NCBI GenBank assembly: GCA_030144725.1 | Contig: JASKMD010000024.1 | Coordinates: 913,080 to 977,079, forward strand | Direction of reading: 5' to 3' | DNA from: Haematococcus lacustris | Lineage: Eukaryota; Chlorophyta; Chlorophyceae; Chlamydomonadales; Haematococcaceae | Length of the DNA: 64,000 nucleotides | Shown: positions 1 through 12,036 of the stretch, in pieces | How positions within the stretch are numbered: the first letter of the stretch is position 1 | Layout: every line of letters begins with the position of its first letter | Notes under the pieces: generated by a model | The model's input: only the letters and a program-made list of their open reading frames with translations | Database searches by the model: none | What the model was told of the DNA's origin: nothing | Translations under genes and position numbers: made by a program

Positions 1-251
1 CTGTCAGACCAGGTGGCCAGACCAGAACAGGCAAGGAAACAGGCAAGCTGTAAGCAACCCCAGTGGTCAGACCAGGTGGCAGCCAGCTACCAGAAGTCAG
101 TTAGTGTCAGTTGACGGCCCCTGGTGTGCCATTGCCCGTGCAATGAAACCACACAATGAGATATAAAGACAAGGCAACAGGCTGCAGTAGGACAGGCTGA
201 AGTGGTCAACAGTCCCTCTGCGTGCTGACTTGGTCCAATGCATGCCCTCAC
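1..251. other. No exon recognised; presumed intron of the transporter gene
   Basis: This stretch lies just downstream, on the minus strand, of the last transporter exon that I can place. It should contain intron and possibly the next exon, but I see no transporter-like coding segment in any minus-strand frame. The gene therefore continues beyond the window edge or is broken here. Confidence 0.4.
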
Positions 252-1147
252 ATGTAGTTGTAGGCAGCCCCAGCCATGGGAATGCTGACAGTGAACTCCG
301 CGTAGCAAAAGGATGACAGGAAGGCTGAGCCAGCGGCAATTAGGTAGCTGACAAACAAAGCTGGACCCTGTAAAAAGCAGCAGAACGTGGGGTGGTGTCA
401 AGGTGCTGTACAAACAAGCAGCTTTGTGTGGGATACTAGTCATGTATTTCACAGTATGTGAGCAGAACACGCCACAAACCACTCACTGTAAGCGCGCTGG
501 CGATGTAACCAGGGGTTACAAAGATGCCTGCACAGGTGTGGAATAGTGTGGCTGAGATGATGAGCAGCTTGTCATAGTTGTCTGTGGCTGTAATGGATTG
601 GTGTATGACATGATGCGACATCACACATGACGGTGAGGGCACATGAGAATGCAAATGAGACACGTACACTCACACACCTGCCCCACACATGAAACCAACA
701 CCCAGGCAAGTCAGGTCCAGAGCGCCTAGCGTTTTCTTCAAAGGCTCTGATGAGGTTTCCTGTGTGTCCTCCTGCAATTAGTCCGTATGGTTGCATGCAA
801 GACAAGAGATTTACAATAGAATGGATAGCATTATATTGTGTATAGCAGTTGCGTATTATTAGTAAGATGTGGCAAGCGAACCTGCATGGCCGCTAGGGTT
901 TTGGTCTTGAAGAAACGGCGGGTAATTGTGCGCGGAAAAGTCAACCATTTATCTGCGACCAAAACGGCGTTGCAAGCTCCAAGTCACATGTAGCACATGT
1001 TGCAACCGGGTCGCTACTCGCTGCGTTGTGCTTGCTCCTTGTACCTGTGCTGGAGAAGAAGCCTGCCCCGACGTACTCCGCAACGCTACCAAAGCCCACC
1101 ACGTCCCTTAAAGACATTGTGGCTGCAGGCGCGCTGCTGTCAGACAT
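252..1147 (-). CDS. Cationic amino-acid transporter (APC superfamily), 5' part of gene
   Basis: Five exons on the minus strand join in phase: 1147-1045, 952-882, 771-678, 527-487 and 367-252, giving 141 codons plus 2 nt. The start is the ATG at 1147. The first intron is bounded by CAG/GTACAAG and TCGCAG. The product has a basic N-terminal segment (TRRFFKTKT), then LKKTLGALDLTCLGVGFMCG running into GIFVTPGY, and then the next membrane helix ending in CYAEFTVSIPMAGAAYNY. This order and the Gly-rich GIF helix match transmembrane segments 1-2 of CAT-type amino-acid permeases, which carry Arg/Lys or other amino acids across plasma or vacuolar membranes. The remaining ten or so helices are not in the window. 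Family assignment is good; substrate and membrane are inference. Exon 1 is the least certain, being supported only by splice sites and phase. Confidence 0.75.
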
Positions 1148-2100
1148 CGTAAGCGGCAGCTGCAGCTGGCTGGAGTATTGGCTGCTATAGAAACTTGGGG
1201 TAGGAGCCGTGAACAGAGCAGCGACTGGTCAAGCTGCTACGTCAGCGAGGATTCAGCAAAGCTGGGCAGTGGAGCACGGGACAGGAGAATGTCGCTTCGC
1301 TTAGTAATACGACGGCCGGTCACGGTTCGCGCTTGACACAGCACGTATCTAACTCTGTGCAAGTCGCACTCATGGGGCAGTCCTTGCTATGCTGGGGATT
1401 GGTTACTCACACTATTACTTTCGCGGGGCGGTTCCCCTTCCTATCACGCAACGAATGGCCACAGTAATGGCTTGGCGATGACTAACAGCAAGGACCTGTC
1501 TACGCAAGAAGCTCGTAGTCGGCGAGGACATCGCATGCTCAAAAACTTTCCTTAGATGCTGACCTCCATCATTTGATAGCCCCTGGCCTACTTGCCACAT
1601 GTCATCCACCAATGATATCTGCAATGTTGTATCCTGGCGTGGGCGCCTGATGAGGGGTGACCTGAGGGACTCAGGGACGTGGGGAGAGCATGGAGGATGG
1701 TCTGGGAGGGGGTGGTTGGTGCTGATGGCCTGCTGGTCTGCCGCCTCTTGCAGCTGCTCCTCCACCTGCTGCTGCTTGACTTGAAGGTCTGCCTGCTGCT
1801 GCTGCAACAGGTGTTGCTGTTCTGCCAGCTGCTGCTGCACTTGGCATTGCAATTCAGCCCCACTTTGGGCCTCGAGCTGTTGCTGCAGCCTGTCAAGCTG
1901 CTGCTGCAATTGCAACATGTGCCGTTGCTCAGCTACCTGCTGCTCCCTTAGGTGCATGTCTGCCTGCTGCTTCTACAGCTGGTGCTGCTGCTCAGCCACC
2001 TGCTGCTCCCTCAGGTGCATGTCCGGTGCATGTGGGCGCTAGTGTGCATGTGGGCGCAACCAGGAAGTAGCAGCCAGGAAGCAGCAGCCACTTGTGGACT
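1148..2100. other. Intergenic; CAG-rich stretch encoding a Gln-rich minus-strand ORF
   Basis: The main feature is a minus-strand open frame, 1957-1415 (180 codons), whose first half is a Gln/Leu-rich heptad-like segment (for example QLQQQLDRLQQQLEAQ). It is preceded by an imperfect tandem duplication of the same coding segment around 1950-2010 that is interrupted by a stop. I do not recognise a conserved domain. It may be an exon of an unknown gene or simply an expanded CTG/CAG tract. No other gene-like signal is seen. Confidence 0.3.
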
Positions 2101-2552
2101 GTACCTGTGTTCAGCAACAATCCGCCGCCGCGGTCACGCTCCCAACCCGCGATGCCGTCGACCTGCCGGGGCGTGGTTTGACGACCAAAGGTGACATTTT
2201 AATGCAGGGGGCGAGGGAGCAGGCCGGGAAGCAGCGGGTGAGCTTGGGAGAGGGTCTCAATGCGTTCTGGGACGTTGCAGCACTGTAACCTGAAAAGCTG
2301 CCATGTCCAGTCAAGTTGCGCCATTCACGCCGAACTGGGTCCAGGCTGCCTATAGCGGTCGCTAAGAGGGTCTGCGTGGCGCCAGAACGCGTCGCGTGTT
2401 GGGGGCCAGCCACCCGGCAAACCGCTGGGGCTGGCTGCACTCTAGTCAGGCCATAAGCAAGTCATCGCACGAATCGGCGGCCTCATCCGTGCAGAAACGA
2501 GAAATATATTATCTCTTGAGCCATGGGGGTGCAGCCAATGGCGGGGGTGACC
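2101..2552 (+). mobile_element. Partial copy of the 43.06-kb TIR element (right end)
   Basis: The stretch matches 43840-44113 with insertions and deletions. Shared landmarks are the GTTCAGCA(A/G)CAATCCGCCG start, a GGCCAGCC(A/C)(G/C)CCGGCAAA(C/T)CGCTG segment, and the terminal run from TCATCGCAC through GGGGGTGCAGCCAATGGCGG to GGGTGACCA. The right terminal repeat is therefore present at about 2523-2552. The left end is not found, so the copy is truncated. No coding capacity is apparent. Confidence 0.6.
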
Positions 2553-3193
2553 AGGCGCTCAATATTCGGCGGTGCCTGGCTAGGTGGTACCGACCGCTGT
2601 CTGAAGTTGTCCCGCTAGACTGACCGACCGCGGTTGCCAACCTGGGCAATGGGCGAAGACAGTAAGTGGGCGTCCCAAATACCGAGGCCATCCTGCAGTT
2701 GCAGCGGCTGCAGCGGAGCATCGACCGGCTGGACCAGCGAATGCAACGCTTGGACCGCCTGGTGGAGAATCCTGCCCTTGTGCAGCTCGTGTAGGGCCGT
2801 CATCAAGAAGACCAGTATCGGACACCGCGGCGGAAAGCTGCGCGGGTGAAGGCGCGGGCTCTCCAGCGTGCCCCATACAGGACCATGCCGGCCCCAAACG
2901 GCGGCACTGAAGTGGCGAGGAAGTAAGTAGGCGGTAAGGTAGCAGGCGAGGAGGTGCAAGTCAGTATGGCTACACATTTTACAGTACTGCTACCTTTATG
3001 GCAGCTCGGCTTGACCTGCCCTGACAGTTTGTAGCCGTGCTTTACACTTGCGGACCTAACGTGTTTTGTGTGCCTTGCAGGTGATGAAGGAGGTGGAGAT
3101 ACCTAATGTGGTTGGACAAAACTGTTACATACGTTAGGGATACTATATTTGTTGGCTCCCCGCCTCATTGTGTCTATGGTTGCTGCAGGCGCT
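2553..3193. other. Mostly unassigned; short coiled-coil-like plus-strand reading frame
   Basis: Around 2690-2793 the plus strand reads a short amphipathic segment (LQLQRLQRSIDRLDQRMQR, ending in a TAG stop), which looks like the end of a coiled coil. At 3070-3110 a GCAG acceptor-like site precedes VMKEVEIPNVVG. A related reading, VVEEVDVPGLD, lies at 3873-3905. These could be exons of one unknown or mobile-element gene, but I cannot connect them. Confidence 0.25.
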
Positions 3194-3370
3194 GACCTCA
3201 CCTCACCTCACCTCCACTCACCTCGCCTCGCCTCGCCTCACCTCACCTCACCTCACCTCACCTCACCTCACCTCACCTCACCTCACCTCACCTCACCTCA
3301 CCTCACCTCACCTCACCTCACCTCACCTCACCTCACCTCACCTCACCTCACCTCACCTCACCTCACCTCA
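3194..3370. repeat. Pentanucleotide microsatellite (CCTCA)n
   Basis: About 175 bp of CTCAC/CCTCA units, nearly perfect after a short degenerate lead-in (CTCGC variants at 3216-3236). It is followed by a pyrimidine-rich TTTCT segment and an A-run of about 19 at 3454-3472. Open frames across it (LTSPH repeats) are by-products of the 5-bp period. Confidence 0.95.
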
Positions 3371-3524
3371 TTCGAGTCATGGTCTAGTCTTTCTTTTTCT
3401 CTCTTTCTTAGTCTCTCTGTTAGTCTTTCTTTCTCCTGTAATCTCTTTCTCTCAAAAAAAAAAAAAAAAAAACCTCTAGCATCACACTTGCATGCGCCAT
3501 GTAGGTTACACAGGCTGTTAGCTG

Positions 3525-3690
3525 ATAAACTTAGTGCTTTTAGTTTTGATGAGGTGCCCAGTGTTCTCCAGGTGGCTGGAACAAACATGCCACGAGAGTA
3601 AGGGTTGCAGTCATCAAGGGTGCGACCGAGGATGCTTCAACTTGATTGGAGTACCTGAGTGAGATTACCCACAGTCAACTATATTACTCC
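3525..3690 (-). repeat. Dispersed repeat copy (inverted relative to 30.4 and 31.0 kb)
   Basis: Read on the minus strand, this segment matches the two direct copies near 30440-30590 and 31000-31130. Shared landmarks are GGGTAATCTCACTCAG, CATCCTCGGTCGCACCCTTG and CACCTCATCAAAACTAA. The family appears three times in the window. It has no recognisable coding capacity here. Confidence 0.7.
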
Positions 3691-4394
3691 TTGTTGAACA
3701 CGTTTTGTGCTACTGTTACAGGGCTATTGCCAGCTCCCTATTTGCCACGAGTTGCCACCTCTCTATCTGCCACGGGTAAGCTGTGAAGACATACCAAGGA
3801 CGCCTAGTTGGGGTTTACATGTCTCTCACGTTTTCATTATTTGAAGCATGGTATAATGTAGCGTAACAGGTGCAGGTGGTGGAGGAGGTGGATGTACCTG
3901 GGCTGGATGAAACTACTGATGGTATTCGGGGGAGCAAGCTACTAAGGCTAGGAGCCGTGCAGCAGGCATGGTGTCGCAAGTATGTCTGCATTTATTGCAT
4001 GGCATGCAAGTGTGCGCTTATCCTCACGCTGTGCACTTGTGCTCATACTGTTACAGGTTCATGACTGTGCACACTACCCACGTTTGAACAGTACCAAGGA
4101 ATTGAAAGGAATGCATTAAATGATTATAGATGCAAGGTAAGGAATTGTCATCACGATACCTCAAGCAAATGTTGACTGCACCCACTCCTGCGCACGTCTC
4201 ACCAGATACCCTAATGTTGCATGCTAGTTCATAACAATGAATGCACTCTCCTCCCGCTCAGCACAAACTCTTGTGCAGAGTAGGGAGCCTCAGCTTCCAC
4301 ATCGCCCCTCAACTCACTCCAGCCTCGTACTGCGTGTCTCTGTGTTTAGAGAGAACAAGCCCTCGAGGTGCAGGTTCAGCCTCGCGACGCTCGC
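3691..4394. other. ADHE 3' flank; possible small exon of unknown gene
   Basis: On the plus strand an acceptor-like GTAACAG at 3862-3869 is followed by an open segment to about 3980 that ends at a GTATGT donor-like site (residues include EEVDVPGLDETTDGIRGSK). Its N-terminal part resembles the reading at 3081-3110. No function can be assigned. The part next to 4394 is the ADHE 3' untranslated region. Confidence 0.25.
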
Positions 4395-7300
4395 CTACTT
4401 GGGAGGGAAGGACAGGTCCTTGAGGGGCAGGATCGGCCCTGTCCACGCATCCACATACATCTGCTTCAGGTCGCTGATCAGCGGGTAGCGGGGGTTGGCG
4501 CCAGTGCACTGGTCATCGAAAGCATCCTCAGCCATGTGGTCCAGGCTAGCCATGTACTCCGCCTCGCGCTCCGCGCCGATGATCTCCCGCAAATTGTCGG
4601 GAATGTTCACCTGGACGAGTGCCGCGGCAAGGAGAGTCATGTGACAGGCTGTTCGACTCATGCCTCGTTTGTTTGCAGTCTCTTACTCAAACACTCATGA
4701 CATTGGCTCTGCCACCTTCTTTACCTGGCGCTTGAGATCCTCCACGGCCTCAATCAAGAGGATGATCTTCTCATCTTCAGTGGCGCCGCCCAGCCCCAGC
4801 ATGTCAGCCACCTCCGCGTATCGCTGCTTGGACTGCACAGCCAACATCAGTCATGCAATGATGATAACCCATCATGCAGGGAGGTCGAGGTGACATGCCT
4901 ATGCTAGGAAGAACTGATAACCAACCACAGTGACCAGCCACAATGACCAGTCATGGTGTGAAGACGATGGCTATTAAACGGCAGCAACACCACAACCACC
5001 CTTCCGCATGGACACCTCATCACGGCATCCATGGATGCGTGTGAGCAAGTGCTGCCACCTCCTCATCAAGCAGGGCCCCTGCCCACGCTCTCACCTGAGG
5101 GTACTGATACTGAGGGAAGGCCGCCTGCTTAAAGGGGCTATCTGTGGCATTGTAGCGGATGACATGGGAGATCAGGGAGGCATTGGCCAGGCCGTGGGCC
5201 ACATGGTACGCCGCCCCAAGCTTGTGCGCCATGGAGTGGCACACCCCCAGGAACGCATTGGCAAACGCCATGCCAGCCATAGTAGCAGCAGTGTGCACCT
5301 ACGAGCAGGCAACACCATGGCTAAACAGGCCTGCATACACAGCTTGGTAGACTGAGTTTGCCAGAATCCCAAAACTAAAATGCCAGGCTAGGCTGAGCTA
5401 CTGACAAATGTGCAAGCATGGCTTAGCTTGAGCCCTCGAGGCAAGTGTGCAAGAGCGCACGTAAATGTGCACACAATGGCAGCAACCGGCCTCATACCTT
5501 CTCGCGCGCTTCAAAGTCGTTGGGGCCATTGTGGTATGATCTGGGCAGGTACTTGAACAGCAAGGTAATGGCCTCCTTTGACAAGCCCTTGGTGTAGTCT
5601 GCAGGCAATAAGCAACTGGCATGGCTTAAGATGTAAAGACAATGACACCATCCAGACATGTTAGCTATCGACACTCGCTCGCTATGAAGACAGGCAGGAT
5701 AGCGTGACAAGTGAGCTACATTGTCAACATGTCGCTACAGCACATATTGGGATTCATACCTGTTGCAAAGATGGACACATAGCTCTCCAGGGCGTGTGTC
5801 AGAGCGTCAACACCTCCCCAAGCAGTAAGCCTCTTGGGAATGTTCAGCACCAGCTGGGGGTCCACAATGGCCTGAAGAGCAGAGCATGTGGGGCAGAACT
5901 TGCTAATGTTCATGGTCAATGGCATGTCATGGCTGACGTTTGCAGTAGTGCTGCTGCTTGCATGGATGCCGTACGTGGCACTGACCATGTTGGGGGTCAG
6001 GGCATAGTCAGCCAGAGGGTACTTGGATCCATCACGCTCGTCAGTGACGACTGAGAAAGGTGTGACCTCTGAGCCTGTGCCCGAGGTGGTGGGGATAGCA
6101 ACCTGCACACAAGATAATGCACGCCTTGCATGCAGCACAGACACATCTTCATCTGATTGGCTCCGCTACCTTGTGCTGCAGCGACGCTGGCAGTATCATT
6201 TTGATCACAAAGCAGCACATGACATCCATTCATGATGATTACGTGCGATTATAAACAATGCCTTACGTGAGAAGCAGGATGGGTGCTGGATAGATTGAGG
6301 ACATCCTTAGGGTGCTGCGCAGCTCACCATCATTGCCTTCTTGCCCAGAGTAGGCACGTCATACACACGCTTGCGGATGTCCATGAAGCGCATGGCCAGG
6401 CCCTCAAACTTGGTCTCAGGCACCTCATACATCAGCCACATGACCTGCTCGACATGGAGGCACAAGGAACAGCATCATGCCAGGTCCAAGGCACATCACA
6501 GCAGATGCAGCAGTCCTGCATGGTATTCAGGTGAGGGACAATGCTCACGCCCTGCCAAAGTTCACAAACAGGTGCAGCCTGCTTTACCTTGGCAGCGTCC
6601 ATGGGGCTGCCTCCTCCCAGGGCAATGATGACGTCAGGCTTGAAGTCCAGGATCTCCTTGAGCCCCTCCTGGATGCACTGGAGGGTGGGGTCAGGCGCCA
6701 CGTGGTAGAAGACCTGCAGCCAACACACCCGCCATGATCAAGATGGCTCATCAGGCAATGAGGAAGCTACGCAAGCGTGTATAGCCATGCAGGTGACACC
6801 TGGCCCTCTGCACTGGCTGTGCTGCTACTGCTCCCAGCTGGCTGGGCTCTTGTCAGGGATACACTGTTGCTACAAAGCAACTCGTCACCCGTAGCAACAG
6901 TGGAGGGTGGAGGGGGCTGTTGTTTACCTGGTGATGCACGTTGACTGTGTCCAGCACCTTGGTCACCTTCTCTGCATACCCCATGTCATACAGCCTGCAG
7001 CACACACAACCGTCCCTGAGTACCAGGCACGAGCACCACTCCTGAGCACCATCCTTGAGCACTACCACATGCATATGATTGCTGCCAAGATCTGTGCCTA
7101 CGACTTGTTACTGGCATCACACGTGCAAGCAACATGGGTACAGAGCAATGCTGTCAGAGCACTTACGGCTTGTCAGTGACAATGAAGGCACGGTTCTTGC
7201 CACGCAGCTCCGCCAGTGCCACCTCCAGGCAGCCACCCTTGAAGTACACCTGTCAGTACAGTGACCAGCATGCTGCAATGGCTTGCCAGGAAAGAGCGCC

Positions 7301-10300
7301 ACACTCCCATGAGCAAGCAAGAAGCATCAGACAAGGGCAGCTTCAGGGCAGCTACAGGAAAAACACAGTTGACTGAAATCAAGGTGTTCACCTTTGGTGG
7401 GATGCGGAACCACAACATGTTCTCACGTCGCTCCGTCACACTCTTGATGTTCAGCAGCTGGGCAGGGCCCACGTTGGTGGACACGCTGGTGCTGCCCCAG
7501 GAACCACAGCCCAGGGTGAGGGAGGGGTCCAGGTGAAAGTTGTACAAATCCCCAATGGCACCCTGCAGGGCACATTTAGGCAGTCACACCTTGACCAGGG
7601 ACATGCGTTAGAACCAAGATAGGCAGCGAATGAATTGTACATACACCACATCTCAGGCTGTGACTGTGGTTGCCAAACTTGTTGCCATAGCCACTGCTGC
7701 CAGAGCCACTGCTGCCAAGGCCACTGCTGCACCATTGTTTGGCCCACCTGTGCTGCCGGGGAGTTGACGAGGATGCGCACAGTCTTCATTAGGCTGCCGT
7801 AGTAGTCAATGTGGGCCCTGTTCAGTGGGTTGGTGTACAGCACTGACGTGTGGCCTGGTCCGCCAAACGTCACCAGCTGGTCAGCTGCAGCACAGGGCGC
7901 ACATCAGGTAAGCAAACAGGCTTCGTTTACCATCTACTGCTAACACAGTAAGTCATGGAGCAAGGCGCCTGCAGCAGCTGGATGGATCCCCAGGGTGTGG
8001 AATAGTGGCTGGTGGACAAAGCAGCACTGCACACCCACCCATAGAGGCAGCTGCTTCAAAGTCAGCAGCGCGGTACATGGCCAGCACTGGGCACAGCTTC
8101 TCCTGCACGCGTTAAGACAGTGGCAGGAACATGCAGCTCAAAGACAAGGCAAAGCAGGGAAAAGGCAAAGCAGAGAAAAGAAACGCTCAGGTACACAGAT
8201 GCTAGTGACATAAGTTTGAACTCAGCCAGTCACCCAGACCTTGTAAATGAGCACCTGGCATCAAGCACTAGGCAACAACACAAAGCTCACTGACAGATAA
8301 ACCCACCTCCGACAGTGGCTCAGCCTTGCCAATGACTTCTACTTCACCAATGATGACCCTGGCTCCCTCAGGCACTTTGATGTCAAACAGGGCAGCCAGC
8401 TTCTCAACACTCTGGCCCACAATGTTAGGGTTCAGGCGCCCGTCAACAATGACCTTGGCGCGCACCTGGCAACATCCACAACCATTGGCAGATGGTGAGC
8501 ATTTCGTCTGTTCTGCAGACGCCCAGGCCTGAAATGAGCGAGAGCTTTGCTAGCTACTAGCTTTGCTCACCTTGACCTTATCCTCCTCAGTCAAGAAGTA
8601 CGCGCCACGCTTGACGAACTCAGCACGCACAGCGTCATAAACCTGCAGACACACAGCCGATGCACTGTAGCACTTGGCAGGTGCAGACAGCGTGAACATG
8701 CCTTACACGCCTAAACATGGCAGTGACCCATGACGAGTATTGCACTGAGCATTGCACTGACGTTACACTGCTACATTATAGGCACTGTGGATGCACTGTA
8801 GTCACACTGTGGCTGCACACTGTCTTACCTTGTCGCACACCACCACGCTTTGCTCGCTTGCGCAGATCACACCGTTGTCAAAGGTCTTGGACAGAAGCAC
8901 CGAGGAGACTGCCATTTGCACATTGGCTGTGTCATCAATCACAGCTGGGGTGTTGCCCGCGCCTACACCCACACTGGGGTGACCTGAAGAGTATGCAGCC
9001 CGCACCATGGCAGGGCCACCAGTGGCAAGAATTAGCGACACCTCCGGTGCCGCCATCAGCGCTTGGCTCACTGGCAGAGATGGGCTGCAGGGCAAAGCAC
9101 CAGCAGCAGCAGCAGCAGCAGCTGCACCGTAGTCAGTTTGCTGGTAAGTATCTCATTGCTGCCAGCCAACTGACATGTTTGCACAGAAATGGTACAGGCG
9201 GCTGTGGTACGTTTGTAGAAGCTGCAAGGGGATTACCTCTCCACAAAAGAGATGATGTCAGCTGGGGCCCCAGCCGCAACAGCAGCGTCGCGGACAATGC
9301 GTGCAGCCGCAATGGTGCATTTGGCAGCTCGGGGGTGAGGGCACAGGATGAGGGAGTTGCGGGTCTTCAAGCATAGTAGGGCCTGCATGCATGGGATAGC
9401 CACAGTACACAAGTGTAACCAGAACGTGTTAAGCACAGGCACCCTAGGATCCATCAGCAATGTGAGACACCCACCTTGAAGATGGCTGTGGAGGTGGGGT
9501 TGGTGGTAGGTACAATGCCTGCATGGTTGCACCAAAACCAAAAACTAAATCAGGAGTCAGATAGCTGATTAGTATCCATTGCTCTATAAAACCACATCAT
9601 GCTGACAGTTAATCTTGAGTATGCTCAACTTCAGCAAGCTGACAGCCAGGCGATAGCCCTGAGGTTCAAGCTAGAGTTCGATGCTTGCCTGATGCCACCC
9701 GTACCTGCCACCACGCCAATGGGCTCAGCCACCTTGTACATCCCACCAGCTGGGTCTGAATCCACCACACCGCAGGTCTTGGTGTGCTTGTACTTGTTGT
9801 AAATGTACTCACTGGCAAAGTGGTTCTTGATCACCTGCCGGGATGGTGGGCAGCAGCAATAGACCAACTTGGTCATGGTGGTGATCAGGGCGAGGGAGCC
9901 GGGAATGCTTGAATGGGCATGGGGTAGGCACACTTTGGACCTGAGTGCCCTGCAGGTCCCACCTTGTCTTCCATGACTCCCATCCCGGTTTCCTGCACCG
10001 CCATCTTGGCCAGTGGGATGCGCGCCTGATTAGCGGCCAGAGCAGCTGCTTTGAAGATGGTATCCACTTGCTCCTGGGTGAAGGTGCTGTAGGCTGCCTG
10101 AGCCGCCTTGCTGCGGCTGAGGATGCCCTTCAGCTTCACCAGCTCATCGTCACTGACAGGGTCACGAACTTTGTCTGCTTTCACGTGAGCGGGGGGGGCA
10201 GCGACCTGGGGCGGCACAACTGGTGTAAGCTCAGACCTGAAAGCTCAGCTATGTGTTTACATGCCCCAGTCTTATACTCGACCTAGCATATTCCATGTCT

Positions 10301-10495
10301 TAAAATATCACCAACCTGAACATGAACCTGCGGGGCTGGGGGTGCAGGCGCGGTTGCTGCGCCAGCCGGTGGGGCCGCCTCCGCACGCACAGAAGGAACA
10401 AATGCTCGACCTCGCGAGATGCCGCGCAGTGCCTTACAGGGCACGGTTGTCTGGATGCGATTAGCGGAAGCAAGGCGCCGACTGTTCATCATCAT
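4395..10495 (-). CDS. ADHE: Bifunctional aldehyde/alcohol dehydrogenase (AdhE), organelle-targeted
   Basis: AdhE reduces acetyl-CoA to acetaldehyde and then ethanol with NADH, in anaerobic fermentation. I place 21 minus-strand exons: 10495-10312, 10219-9963, 9834-9705, 9518-9475, 9382-9237, 9084-8829, 8642-8571, 8465-8307, 8102-8039, 7884-7748, 7562-7392, 7249-7167, 6994-6928, 6713-6588, 6444-6328, 6102-5986, 5871-5760, 5598-5498, 5298-5095, 4832-4725 and 4610-4395. All junctions are GT-AG and in phase, giving 956 aa, the length expected of green-algal ADH1. Residues 1 to about 55 are Arg/Ala/Pro-rich, an organelle-targeting peptide. The aldehyde-dehydrogenase half has catalytic Cys about 328 (GVICASEQS). 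The iron-dependent alcohol-dehydrogenase half has GGGSPMDAAK (623-632) for NAD and D732, H736, H802, H816 as iron ligands. No break is seen. The start is the first of three consecutive ATGs. Plastid versus mitochondrial location is open. Confidence 0.95.
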
Positions 10496-11385
10496 CTTTG
10501 ATTCCCCTGTGCGAACAAGGGAACGAGGAGTGCTTGATGCATACAAAATGTCGGAACTGTCGGAGCTTCTTGAGCTAAGCTCGTGACAGACGCGCTGTCC
10601 TGCTGTGGCAAGAGCGTAATCTGTACCAAGATCAATCCACTAGCTCACTTCCTCAAATGTTCGCGGGTGCTGAAGAGCTCTTCAAGCGCACTGCGAGCTG
10701 TCGCGAGCTAAGAATTGAGACACTTCAGTGCCCTCAGCGACTCATCGCGCTCGTAAACTCAGTGTGTTGAAATATCATGAGTGAGTGAGAAGAGTAATGT
10801 GTCGGAAGGATACATGCCGAATCCCCGACAGCTTGTTTTCCTTGGGCGCTGGCATCTGGCCAGCGAAGAAAGCCAGGAGCAGTCGTCTTACACAGCAGGT
10901 CCGAAGGTAGCCGTGCCAAAGGCAGTATACCAATACTAATGCCCCTACATATCAAGCTGGCCAGCTGTCTTGGCCTCGCCCAAGGGAAAGCACCACCTGG
11001 GATGTCAGTGCTTGGAATCCACTAGGTATGTAGGCAGTCGTATGGCCACGCCAAACTGCAAGTAAGCCAGGCAGGCATGCATACATGCCAGCAAGCATGC
11101 CAGGTATTGCCACCCAGAGTCACACATATATACATCCGCCACAAAGCATTGCTGAACACTGGTCATGTCCCAAGCACCAGGGCACCAGGGGTGCAGGGCT
11201 TGCACAGTCGCAGTGTTGGGTTCCCATACAGGCTTCCGCTCTGCAAGGAGCTGGATCCCTTACCAGGTGTGCACGCTATGCCACTTCAGGCAACTGTTGC
11301 GCTGCGCTGCCATACCTACCCACTGATTATGATCGAAACAAGTGGAGCACCAGCATCTACCTGTCTCAACTCTAAGCACTCGCAC
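10496..11385. other. ADHE 5' flank and TAF10 3' flank, with a dispersed repeat
   Basis: About 10815-10945 carries a sequence also found at 30297-30385, sharing CCCCGACAGCTTG(G/T)TTTCC and GGTAGCCGTGCCAAAGGCAG. The ADHE promoter must lie near 10500-10800, but I recognise no specific element. The missing last exon of TAF10 may lie in 11000-11385. A TATGGG-containing minus-strand reading near 11240 is a weak candidate. Confidence 0.4.
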
Positions 11386-12036
11386 CTCTTTCAACGCCTT
11401 CGCCACGTCTTCAGTTGTAAGCACACGTCGTGTGTGCCTATACCCAGCATCCTTAAGGTTCTTCTTGCTGGCTGTGCCTAACCGTGCCTTATACAACCTG
11501 CCAATAGCGTACAGGTCATGCATTGGGTGTCATGATGGACGGCGCACCTCAGTGAGAAGTTGCTGAAACGGCAGTGCCCGCCGTGGGATCTCTGTTGAAC
11601 ATGGCCTGCAACTAGGAGCTGTAAACTCACTGCAGCGAATCGTGCACCACCTCTGCAATGAACCGCTGCGCTGCTAATCCCACCAGGCGGACCCTGCACG
11701 CACACCAGCACGCAAATCAAAAGGGCAGTGAGAAATGCAGTACCCAGCTCATACTTGCCCTGCCTGCCTTACAGCCGGGCATCCTGGCAATCTTGGCCGC
11801 TTTTACGCATCAAGTGCTGAGTCAGCTCGTCGGGGACCTGCACGACTAGTTGTCGAGGTGTGGGTTGCAAGAGTCTGAGTTCGAAGTATATGCCAGGGGT
11901 TGCTGACCAGGACTGGTTGCTCGTCCAGCTGCTCCAGTAGAGCCTCAGTCCCGTCCGGCAAGCGCACCGATGCCATCAGCTCATCGGCAGCAGCGGTTTG
12001 TGTGGGTACTTGCTTGCGGTTCAGTTTGCGTCCCAT
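11386..12036 (-). CDS. TAF10: TFIID/SAGA subunit TAF10 (histone-fold), C-terminal end unresolved
   Basis: Four minus-strand exons join in phase: 12036-11908, 11837-11773, 11693-11631 and 11497-11386, giving 123 codons. The product starts MGRKLNRKQ, runs through LLEQLDEQPVLVPDELTQHL, then RLVGLAAQRFIAEVVHDSLQ, then RRVLTTEDVAKALKE. This is the conserved C-terminal block of TAF10: the PDELTQ helix, the R-L-x-x-L-A-A-Q-(K/R)-F-I histone-fold helix, and the L-T-x-E-D-L-x-x-A-L helix. TAF10 is a nuclear histone-fold subunit of TFIID, and of SAGA where present. The N-terminus is short, as in plants. The tail that normally follows (Y-G-V/I-N...) was not found. Either a fifth exon lies at 11000-11380, or the frame reads through to a stop at 11260. 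The ATG at 12036 was chosen because upstream in-frame codons do not look conserved. Confidence 0.85.

Noticed and set aside
1415..1957. Gln-rich 180-codon ORF as a host gene
   Set aside because: Kept only as a note. The composition comes from a CAG tract, a duplicated segment is interrupted by a stop, and no splice-supported extension was found.
3149..3601. LTSPH-repeat protein
   Set aside because: Translation of the (CCTCA)n microsatellite.
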